64,000 bases of DNA, taken from positions 186,001 through 250,000 of the forward strand of contig SADC01001288.1 of NCBI GenBank assembly GCA_004194705.1. The letters are read 5' to 3'. The position numbers were made by a program, and so were the translations under genes. Position 1 is the stretch's first letter; every line of letters begins with the position of its first letter. Positions 46,701 through 58,700 of this stretch are shown here, piece after piece. The stretch comes from Ditylenchus dipsaci (Eukaryota; Nematoda; Chromadorea; Rhabditida; Anguinidae). The notes under the pieces were generated by a model. That model did not search any database. It saw only the letters and a list, made by a program, of their open reading frames with translations, and was not told the DNA's origin.

Positions 46701-49700
46701 GTCTCCAGTCAACCAGTCAAGCTCCTCCGTCTCAATCGAAGTGGTCAGCCAGCCGTGGAATCCTCTCCTCGACATCTCTCAGCCTCAAGTGGAAGCAGCC
46801 TCCGAAGAGTCCAAGCTGCTCTCGATCCAGTGGAAGGAGTCAGCCGAAGGAAGCATCCAGAACACCATAGCATCTCCTAATCTGTATTGTAACTGTGAGA
46901 GCCCTAGTGGCTCTCGATTGAATAAAGTAAACCCCTTCGATAGGTCTTGTGTGTGTGTGCCGAACATTCTACATTTTACTCTTCAAAGGTGATATTAAAG
47001 TTCACAGAAAGTCAAACGTGAGTCACAAAAACACCTAATTTAATTTGGCCGGATCTAACTTTGGCCCAATTTGACTGGTCCCAATCTCCCTGTAACACGA
47101 TGCCAAGAACAAGATTTTGAATCAAAGCAGGTGAGTTTATTAGAGAAATGCGGTGAAAATACGGGCCAAACTTTCACAGTTGACTGTAGTAAACGGATAG
47201 CCACTCAAGTTCGTTCCCCGCCTAGGATCCTATACTTTTCATACATCTATTTTTGAAGATGTTTACCAGTTGTTGATTGGTCTATAGGCTATATCGAAAA
47301 TTTCATCATGGGAAAGTTGTGAAGAGCTTCTGCACACAAGTGCAAACCGAAATTGAAGGTGATTCTACTGTATACAACCTGTTTCCAATTCATAGAACTA
47401 GCAAAGAAAATATCTACGATATTGGAATTCTGACTACAGCAAAATAATTTTAAATTCCTATTGAAAAATTAAACAAATAAATTAGTCAAGTCAATCTGAG
47501 AATCTGATATCTATATTCCTAAATATTTCAGATTCCCAAGCTTCCAACAGGCATCTCTTACTTTGTGCGCATCAAAGTGCTCGGTGACAAGAATGAAGTG
47601 TTGGTGGAGACCCCAGAAATCCGGGCCAGAAATGAAATTGTCAGCATCAAATGTGAAGCTGGTCAGTTTTTTTCAGTGTTTTTCTCATTTATTAGCAAAT
47701 TTTATAACAAATTTAGACGAGGTCACAGCACCCCGATGTGGACGTCAAGGAAACCGGGCAATTTAGTGTAGCTCTAGCATGGCAGCCTCCAGAGTGCGGC
47801 AGTGTGGGGGAATATCAGTAAGGATATTTTACGAACCCAAATTACTCGATCCGAAAAAAATTACAGACAGCTTTTTTTCAATTTTGCGTATAAAGTATCA
47901 TAGCCAGAACACACAGAAATGAAATTTAAATCAATAGCCTTTTTCCAATTCACAACACCACATTTCATAGCAATGTCTACTCAACATGTTTTCCTCCAGC
48001 TGCGATGCAATTATTGATTTTGCTCTCCAAATTTGTCCACCTTGTCTCATTTGACGATCATTGCAAGCTTGAGAGAGTCGAGCAGTGAAACAACAGAATA
48101 AATAGGCATAGAAAATATTTGAAAGTTTTGAAATATAAATAACATACAGGGTTGGCCAATTTTTTTGAACTATTTCTTTTGGTCATAACTTTTCGAATTT
48201 GAAGTGTTATGACGAGATCTTTTTTTTATTCAAAAGAGGAGAAGATAGGAATTTGTTTGACACCTCAACCGTCACTTTTTGTTGAAAATTTCGTTTTCCG
48301 CTGGCCGGTTAAACATTTGCCTAATTTTTAGGCAAAATTCCGTAACATCTCTTTATTGAACAACACAACAACGTTCGCGCAAGGACAACAACATTAACAA
48401 CAAATTACTCGATGTTTCCATATTCTTGCTCCACACTTCGACCTTGAACTTCGATGCATCTGCGGAGACGATTTTCGTAAGAGTTGAGGGCCTGATCCAG
48501 CATCTCCCATATCAAATTGTCGAAAGCGTCCTGTATCCGTTGCTTAAGCTCCTCCAAATTGGCCGGCTGCGTGCGGTAGACCTGCGCTTTGATGTGGCCC
48601 ACAAAAATAAATCACATGGCGTAAGATCCGGAGAGTACGGAGGCCATGGCATGTTTGGTGATTTTATTCCCATCCATCGTCCTTAAAACAATCACACAAA
48701 ATTCGAAACAAAACAATCCAAATGTTATGCTACCCGTTTCATGGAATTTCTCCCACCACTGTTGAATAATCCGGTTTGTTGGTGCTTTGGCGTTTCTCCC
48801 GAATTTGGCCCGATAAGCAACTTGAACTTCCTTTTGTGACCCAAACGCGCATACCAGATGATCGTCCACTCTTTTTGCTGGAGCGTATAAGCCATTTTGC
48901 CTAAAAATTAGGCAAATGTTTAACCGGCCAGCAAAAAAAAATTTTTTAACGAAAAGTGACGAAGGGAAACGAATTCTTATCTTCTCCTCTTTCGAATAAA
49001 AAAAAGATCTCGTCATAACACTTCAAATTCAAAAAGTTATGACCAAAAGAAATAGTTCAAAAAATTTGGCCAACCCTGTACAACTGACGTATTTAAAAGC
49101 AGCCTGAAGTCCTGTATGTGACTGGCTATCGACTTTTCATACTTTTATTTTAATTTACTTTTTTTCAATCTTATTTTAAATACTATAGTTTACCTTTTTT
49201 ATTATGGTTCGCCTCATATTACCGCGGGACACGGGATAATTTTTCAAATATTTTTTTGTTCCTATCTCGGCTCCCAGCCATCATTTTTCACCGTTTTCAA
49301 TACATACCTAAGAAAATCGACACTACACTACGACATAGACATGGCACATTTTTCATAAAAACTATCATAAACGGGGCTCAGCCTGTCCTGCAGGTCAATG
49401 TCCCGCGAGACAAATTTCCAGATTTGTCCCGCGAGACAGGATCTGCGGGACAGCCTAAAACCATTTCAGAATGTCTAAAAAGTATATATATACCGTATTT
49501 CCTCTAATAAGCGCCCCGGGGCGCTTATTTTTCAAACCCCCTAAAATCATAAAATTTGGGATTCGATTTTGAGATTTCGGGTGCCCAACCGAAATCTAAA
49601 AAGTGGAATCGTTAGAGCTCGTGGGAGTTAAGAAAAGGTATCAAACAGCTTTGCAAAATATTGCTTCTACACTGAGATCCAGACCCTCAAAGTCGAGGGG

Positions 49701-52700
49701 GTGGGCGCTTATTAGAGCGGGGCGCTAATTAGAGGAAATACGGTATTAGTTATTTTGTGTAGAGCAGAGTTGATTTATTTTGTAATCTGCTGCCAGGATC
49801 AGAAAATAGCCGTGTTCCGTGGGCACTTGTCCGTGTACCGTGTCCTGTGTCCGCGGAAGTATGAGGGCAGCATATGGAGTTTGATTTTTTGAATAAGTAT
49901 GAAGCTCGAAAAGAATAAAAAGTTGGATTAATAAATCCAAGATCAGAATCGCAATTTTTTGGAAAAAAAAACGAAAAAATGCAATTTTCGGCGAAAGGGT
50001 GCCACATTTTTTTGGTTTTAGTCAAAAAGGGAAAAGCATCATAGAAGGCAAAAGCATATTCGCTACCCTATTTTAAAAAAGAGGTGGCGTTGTAGTGAGA
50101 AACACGAATCTTATGGCAAAGCAATTTTAATTTTTAGAAACGACTGGTAAAATCTGAATTCCTACTATATTTAAAACTAAACAGGCGAATCAATGCGAAT
50201 CAAAAGCCTTGAAATTGGGTAAAAAAAGTGTCAAATGCTAGACGGGAACGAACTTGAGGAGTTGGCGTTATAGAGGGGATCGACTGTATTGAAAAATTGT
50301 TGATGATAATCATTCCGTTGTACATCCTATGACCGCTTATCTTCTGATTAATAAATAAAGCTGTGAATGATTGACGGATTTCAGTGTGGAACTACGCGGC
50401 AAAGGCAGTCAACTATTTGATGTGCATCGCCAGACCGTGGCTCAACCTTCAGCAAGGTTGGCTAAATGGCTTAACTATTTTTATACAATATTTATTTGCA
50501 GCATCACAGGCCTTCTGTCCGGCACCGAATATGGAGTCAGGATACGGGCAGTGGACAGATCTCGTACACTTGGACCTTGGAATGAAGAGTTGACTACAGT
50601 GTCTACTAAAGGCGATGGTAAGCTAATAGATTATGCTTACACAAAAAAATCTGCCAAAATTTTACATAAATAGACTAGGAAGAGCAGGAGAAGATTGGGT
50701 CTTTAAAAAAAGGGGTAATTCAAATTGGGCTTATGCAAACTGGGCCAATTTAAATTGAGCCAAAGCATTGGGCCCTTTCAAAAAAGTTCCGTAGAAAAAG
50801 GTAAATTTGTCCCAGAAAAAGAGAAAATTTGTACCATAAAAAATAAATTTGCTCCAAAAGCACACATTTGTCTCAAAAAGTATATTTGTTCAAAAAAATA
50901 TATATGCCCCAAACCCATCTGCCCCAAAAAATTATTTTTGTCTTGAAAAAGTATATTTGCCCAAAAAAAGTAAATTTGCTTCAAAGGGCATTTGCCACCA
51001 CTCCTCCCCCCAATTTATTTGTCCCAAAAATAAGAATTATCGATCCTCAAATTCGATTTATGCAACCTAGTGAAAAATAGTGATTTAAAAGTTTACGTAA
51101 GGGATGAGAAAAAAGCTTTCCCGCAGTTACCGTATTTACTCAAATAGTAGCCCCGGGGCTACTAATTTTCAACCACTCTTTCTGGAGGGAAGGGGCCTAT
51201 ATTAGGAGGCTACTATTAGAAAGCCAAAATCAGCCTAAACAGGCTGATTTTTAGGGGGCAGGGGGGGGGGGGGGTGGTGGCTACTATTTTTCAACCCCCT
51301 GCTAGCGGGGCTACTATTATAGGGGGGTCTAGGGATCTTGGAATTGCTTAAATAGGAATAATTTAAGTGTTTTATTTCAGTACCCGAATCCTCGGCGGAT
51401 GTTTCAATCGAGTACAAGTCTAGCACGGAAGCTCGGATTCGCTGGAAACACTTTGACGACGAACGTCTTCAGCACTATGAGGTGGGTGTCATTTGTTTTG
51501 ATAGTTTTCTACAGGGACGTGCCATTCAATTTTTTGTTTGATAATGAAAAGATTGAACTGCGATCCGATTTCTCCGGTCATTGAGTGCTCTCAATAAGTT
51601 TTATTTCTTTTATTTATCGCCATTTCCTGTCACCCATCTTAATTAATACAATCACAAATTTCAAACCGCTCGCAGAGAATAGAATTTAGGGATATGAGAG
51701 CATAAAAGATTCCCAAGGGAATGCACTTTTAATAGCAATTCACACACGATAATGTGATTAGTAAAAAAATTAAAAAGACATTTGGCAAGAAGTGACGCAT
51801 GTCTGGATGGCGAATTGTGCAGATAGTACTCCATTCCTCGAATTCAACTTTACCCAAAATAATACTAGAAGAAATTAGAGGAGCTTTTTCCATTTCAGTT
51901 ATGAGACCCATCGGAAATTGATTATTCTTTACTTCTAATATTTTAAACCATCGAAAACATTTCGAAGTTATAGATTCGAAGCTGTGTTAACACGGGATGC
52001 ATGTATCTTCTGGGTCAGTCGTTGATCGTGAAATTAGACATAGGACAGTTCGCACCGGTGCGAACTGTCTACTTGGCTACTTTTGGGTAAAAAATCCCTA
52101 TTTTCATGTATTTTCCACTCCAGTAGCCGAAATTTCCTCGGAAGTCCGAATCCATCAACAGAATTCCAAAAAAAATTAGCTACGAATTGATAAATTGCAT
52201 ACGGCCTACACCTCAAGTTCGTTCCCGCCTAGGGCCCGACACCTTTTTTCCCTTGATTTTTTAATTGTTTTTCAAGTTATCTTTGACTAGTCCAGACGTG
52301 AATAACGTGAGTATTTTGGTTTTGCCGATAGTTTTTTTTAATAAAAATAATTTTGCCGAAAAGATAAGTAGGTACTCGATATGAAAGCCACTATTTTAAA
52401 ATTAGAGGGCCGTCGTATCCAGTACCCACGGATATTTTCTGCAAAATTATTTTTCATTCGAAAAACGATCGGCAAAATTAAAATCCTTACGATATTTAGG
52501 ACTGGACTAGTCAAAGACAACTCGCAAAACAATTTAAAAACCATGGTAAAAAAGTGTTGGACCGTAGGCGGAAACGAACTTGAGGTAGAGACCGTTACCG
52601 TATTTACTGTATTAAGTCCCCATGGGGAGTTATTTTTCAACCCTTGAAAAATCGGAAAAAAAAATATTTCGATTTTGATATTTTGGGTGCTCAACCAAAA

Positions 52701-55700
52701 TTTAAAAAGTGGAATCAGGTAAACTCGCGGCAACTAAGAAAACGCAAAAAAACAGATTTGCGAAATGTTCGCTCTAGGCTGAGATATAAGGTCCGTAGGG
52801 TGGGGACTTATTAGAGGGTGGGGAGTTATTAGAGGGTGGGGAGTTAAGACAGTAAATACGGTATATCGAGGGTTGACTGTACAGTCAAACCTCGATAATC
52901 CGCCACCCCGCTTAACCGCCACCCTCGATAAACCGCCACCCTCGGATCGGTCCCATGGGGTGGCGGATTATCGAGGTTTGACTGTATTGCTTTTGTGTCG
53001 CACAGTAACGCCGACAAGTTCGTGGGAAAATATACTACTAGCTTCAAAAACATTTTTTGGTTTTCAGTATTTTTAACAATTTTTTGAAATACTTCCTATT
53101 TTAAGGTCATTCTCGTAGAACTGGACAAAAATGAAATGGCTCAGAGAAGCGAACGATCCAGAGTGGCACCCACAGAAAACAGCATGTTGTTCACCGACAT
53201 GGCACCTCAAACCGAATACAAAGTTGGAGTTGTGGCTTATGTGGACCATGAGCCAAAGCATGTCTACCGTCTCACCTTTTCCACAGCTGACCAATCCACC
53301 CTCAGTTTGGAGATGGCACCAGTAGTGGTCAAGGAAGGCGCACAACACTACCAAGTGCACTGGAAAAAACCGGAGGGGTTGGATATCTACAAGTTCTTGG
53401 TCGAATATCGGCCCAACAATGACAGCAAATGGCAGAAAGTTAGCGAGGAGAGACTGGCTACAGATGGACAGGAGAGCTATTCTGTGGCTGCTTCCGAGTT
53501 GGTGGATGCCTTCTCGGTTAGAGTAGTGTTTGTGGACTCGAAACAGACGGCTGTGGCTAGAAGCAAGGTTTATTTTTGGTTGATTGAGATGAGAAATATA
53601 AAATTTTAAATTTTTGACCATTTTTTGTAAGCCCTGAAATAACGTCCTTCCCATTAAACATAAATCAACTTTATTTTCATTGACGGCCGAAATGCGATGT
53701 TCACAATTTGTATAAGGATCCTATTAGCTTTTATGAATACCGTATTTCCTCTAATAAAGGGGCGAAATTAGAGTCATTTTCAGACTTTTCAGTAATCAAC
53801 CAAAATCCAAAACGTGGAATCGTTAGAGCTACCAGGAACTAAGAAAATGCAAAAAAACGTGTTCGAAAAACAATTCTGCTGTGAGGTACAAAACCTAAAG
53901 ATCGAGGGAGGGGGCTAGTGAAGGATGCGTTTCCATTTATGGCCTTGGTCCCCCCTGTTGTTTTGAGGTGATAATGTTAAACGTGATCATGTTAACCATA
54001 ATAACCATGATCAACACAATCACAATGTTACAATTACCTATCCTTCTGCAAAAATGACAGCAGGGGGACCGAGGCGAAAAATGGAAACACATTCTTTACT
54101 GGATCCAATACAGGGTGTCCCAAATATTTTGCAACTTTTCTTTGGCCATAACTTTTTCTCTAGTGCTATTTTTGAAATTCTGTAAACGCAGATCGATTCA
54201 GAATTACATAAGAATTTTTTCTGGTATATAATGTCAAAACCACGATTTTGCTTGGTACCCCCTGTGGTTTGGGTCCTGGTCTCTGGATGGCGAGAAGTGT
54301 CCCGCGCGCATTGGAATTTGCCAAATTTTCATTTGCATCAACAAGTATGGTCCTTTAATACCATCTCCTCTCGACAAACGGACGCCTATTCGTAACAAAA
54401 AGCGTCTTTTTATCACGAGAGAAAATGTCGATATTGACAAAACCACCAATAAAATCAGAACTTTTGGAGTTTTTGTGACCAGACTGTTGCATCAATTGTC
54501 ACATCCATCTGTTTCCTACCCAGCGAAAGATTAGACTTGAGGTAGTTCCCTTCTTTCGAAACTCCACTGTTCTGCATTAGTACCATATTTTTCACTCATA
54601 GGTTGAACATTTATTAATGTTTTTTTAGGAAGTACTAGTCTCCTCCGGTGACCAAGAAACCGCTTGTGATGCTGATGCCGGAACTGTTCGTTCGATTAGT
54701 GTTGATAGCACTGCAAACAGTCTGACATTCTCTTGGAAAAGCCTGCATGTGATGAAAAAACCTCTTCCATAGTTGGCTATGAATATTCGGTATGAATAAG
54801 CCGATTTTTAATTTTCCTCTTGAACCTTAAACACTGAATTATAGATCTGGAAACCAGAAGACGGCCCGACTCCACCGGAAACCACCTCATTCAGCGAAAA
54901 GCCATCAGTGTTGATTGAAGGACTGGACACCAACAATGTGTATTTGTTCCGGCTCCGGTCTCGCTTGACCAATGGACACTCGCCGTGGAGCAAGGCTGTG
55001 GAAGGATTGACTGTGGATCAAGGTAATTTCCTGTGTAAGGACTGATTTAAAGGGTACTTGAAAGCCAAAGAGACTTCTTCTGCATTCCTACTCATTTTGA
55101 GCCAACAAATCAACAAAAATTATTTTGACTCATGGCCATATCTCCCATGTTATAAAATTCTAGAAAAGAAATTGAAAATTCGAATTTAATTGATGGGTTC
55201 ATCTTTCTAATTCACAAAAATCACAATCGCAATACCGTATTCTCTCCAGTACAATTTCCGGGCTTCTATTTTTCACCTATTTTCTTCAAGAAAGTTTTTT
55301 GTTGAAGAGGGGCTTCTACCAGAGAGAAAACGGTAATTTTGGTATTGTGAATACATCGGCTTAACGCGGCAGAAATATTTATTTAAATTAAATCCACTTT
55401 TTCCTAGAGATGGCCTCGGGACGGGAACCCCGTCCCGGAAAACTATTTATTTTTTGTCTCGTCCACTAGAAAATTCAAGCTGAAAATCCGGGACGTCCCG
55501 TCTCGGCCATTTTTCCGTCCCAAACAATTTTTTGAACCTGTCCCGACCCGGCCTTCCGTCCCGGATTTTTTTTTCTATTCTAGTCCCCTCTCGAAATAGG
55601 CCATTTGCCATCTCTACTTTTTCCTAACAAAAATTCTCGTTCTGCTTTGTGCTATTTTGGCAGATTTAAACAAATAACAATGCGGTGACATGCAGCGTAG

Positions 55701-58700
55701 TTGACTGTAAATCTTATTTATTTGCAAAATATTTCCATAAATTTTGTAGCTATATGCAGGGTGGCCAGATGTCCTGCTTTAGCAGGAATTTCCTGCTTTT
55801 GGTTTTGAAATCTGCTTTTTGACAGTGAAAAAGCAGGAATTTTATGGGAATTTTATGTTCATTCCTGCTTTTTGCAGATTTTTTGTTTCAAAATCCTGCT
55901 TTTCGACATCAAAATCCTGCTTTGAAGATTTTGCATCTGGCCACCCTGGCTATATGATGAGTTTTAGAATCTGGTGAAAATATCTACAGACTGCGTATTG
56001 TACTCTCTCCGCCAAAATCATTTTTGGTGTGGACACCTTTACCGGAGCATCGAGAAAATATTGCCAACTTTAAGTAAGTCTATGCTCACACTTTATGTAT
56101 ATATTTCATTACAAAATATTGTTTTAGGCTATCTTACAAGCACTCAGGACAAGACAAATGGACCAGAATAGTCCAGCCACCAACATTCTTCAAATGTCCA
56201 GCCAACATTGCTGAGTCTAACGACTTCTGCTATGATTTGCGTGATCTGGAGTACGGCAAACAGTACACCAGCACGGTGAGTGGAAAATTTAATGATTGAT
56301 AGAAAAAAAAACTAGAAACTAGATTTGAAACTTTTACAGTGAAAGTAGGCTGTTTAGCAGTACTGTTTTCGTAAATTCAAAATGTTTTTGACTTCTGATA
56401 CCGTATGTTTTCTAATTACAGACCCCCACCGCCTAAATTAAAAAACTTCTTTGTGTTTGTGACCCACTTTTTGAGTACTTCTCTGAGACTAGTTTCCTGT
56501 AATTTCGTAGCTAATCTTACTGGCTACAAAATAAAGGGTGATTTGCCTGAGAAAATTATTCGAAAAGTGGGTGAAAAATGCAATGCCAAGAACACGATTT
56601 TGTATAAAAGGGTGGGCGGGGTCTATGGTTAAAGATATTACGGTATCTGCGAAAATCCATCGAAAAATAAATGACACACTATAATTTAAATAAATGGCCA
56701 CCAGTTGGCCGGCCTTCGTACTCCAGCAAAAAATTCAAGATTTTAAATTGCGTGGTCTCCCTCATTTGTCAGGTTGCCGGAAAGTGCAGAACCAACACCC
56801 AAATGACCTGCATTTTGTGATGGCTTTCGAAATAATTAAAATGTTTTCAGTAATAAAATAATAAAAACCTTTTTACTGGGTTTCGAGCACGGAATTAAAT
56901 TCTAAAAAATTAGAATAAAATTATTTCATAGGTTTCATTTGTCGATTGGGAAACAAAGATTAAGTCCCTGTTATCTTTCATAACAGCGTTTTGTGGACCT
57001 TCAGAGCTGGGGAGCCAGATTTGTGAGGAACTTGGACACGCTCTACAATAATACGCTGAAAAAAGTTCTCAATGAATTTTACCCAGGTCACAGTCAGGGT
57101 CACTCCCTTGTAAAATCGGGCCGATTTTTAGAAAATTCACTTTGGTATATACGCACTGCTTTATTTAGCTTTACTTCAGAATTCAATATATATGGCATAA
57201 TTCTCGAATTTTCAGTTAATCTATGAGTTGCGCAACTCTGAGTGGACATCCCATGGCAGTCCACTGTTCTTCATTCTAGTAGAAGCTGCTGATTCCCTGG
57301 TCTCCACACAGCCAAACAATCTCAAGATAACATCTCCCAATCCCAGCTCCATCGAAGTCAGATGGTTGCCTCCTAGTAGCACTACCAAGTGACTGGCTAT
57401 GAAGTGACTGCCACTGAAATTGGAGGGGCGGGAGAGTTTTCCGAGACAAGATTTCAAGCACCTCCACCGGCCACGTATTCAGCAGACTCAACCCCGGCTC
57501 CAACTACAATATTTCAGTGGTTGCTCTGTCTGAGGCATGGCCTCAAGGACAACAAACCAGCCAAGTGTTTGAGTTCCCAGACACAAAGGCAGAGGTAGGA
57601 GGTGTGGGTGGTGGATTTGATGATGCACCTGCAGCTGCCCCTTCTCTGACTTTGGAAGGTTTCCAAGTAGAAGAGATGGGCTCCAAGGCAATGGTCTCCT
57701 GGCAGGTGGTTGGTGACCCTTCAACTGTGAGAGCTTATCAGGTGGGTAAATTTAACAAAAAAAATTGATGTGTGTTTTGTTCAGCAGGTAAAAATAGCTG
57801 TGCCAACCTTTGGCAAACCCCATGGAAAACTCGAAAATTTCTAATAAGATATATAAAAATTTTACGACCTATCAAAAAAAATTGTAAAACAAATAGTAAT
57901 AAAATGGTAAGTATTTTTGGTGAAGAAGTCGGTCGGACGACATTTAATTTTTAATGAATTCCGTGGATGTAGCTGGATAGAAAATTTGTTTGTGATAAAA
58001 TAGAAGTATTGACACATTTACGTTACTTCTGTGAATCTCCGCACACATAACCAGCCAAAAATTATTTAGGTGGAACAAAAGTCAGAAGCAGACGCTCAAT
58101 GGAGACCGGCCAGCAACTACATTTCCAACAAAGGTGGTCAGCAACAGTACAGGGAGGAGCTGGACATATCTTCACTGGCAGGCAAAAATGTGCAGTTGAG
58201 AGTCAGAGCCATTGGACCAAGGGAGACTCGATAAGTGTATCTCAACCAGCCGCTCTGAAGGCTTCTTGTCAAAGTAGGTGAAACCAACATTAGTGCAGGC
58301 AGTCCATTGTCGCTTTCCATGTTTTATTAATTAAAATTTAAAAAAATTGATACTGGGTTACATAACAAATATATTTTTTCACTTTAGAAGTGAGTCAAGT
58401 GCCACTGACGTCAATCTAGTCGATTGACCGCTGACTCCGTAGTGCTCAGATGGTCCTACCCTAACGAGCCAACCCAGGAATGTGGTCTTTACTTTGTGAT
58501 CAGTGGCACCATAGACAGTGTGGCCATCCAACAGACTGTGGACGGACAGTCTAGGGAACACCGATTTGACAGCAATCCAGCCAGGAATTGGAGACTCCAA
58601 GTAGGGGCTGTCAATAGGCTAGGAGCAGGACCTGTGTCTGCTCTTGTGCCTCTCCAGATGGACTCAAAGCGAATTGGTAGGTTTTGTGGATAGGTGTTAT

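Noticed and set aside
56988..57079. Possible FN3 gene exon between exons 12 and 13
   Set aside because: The open stretch has no donor in the right phase, and exons 12 and 13 already join in phase 0 to give a normal FN3 strand.
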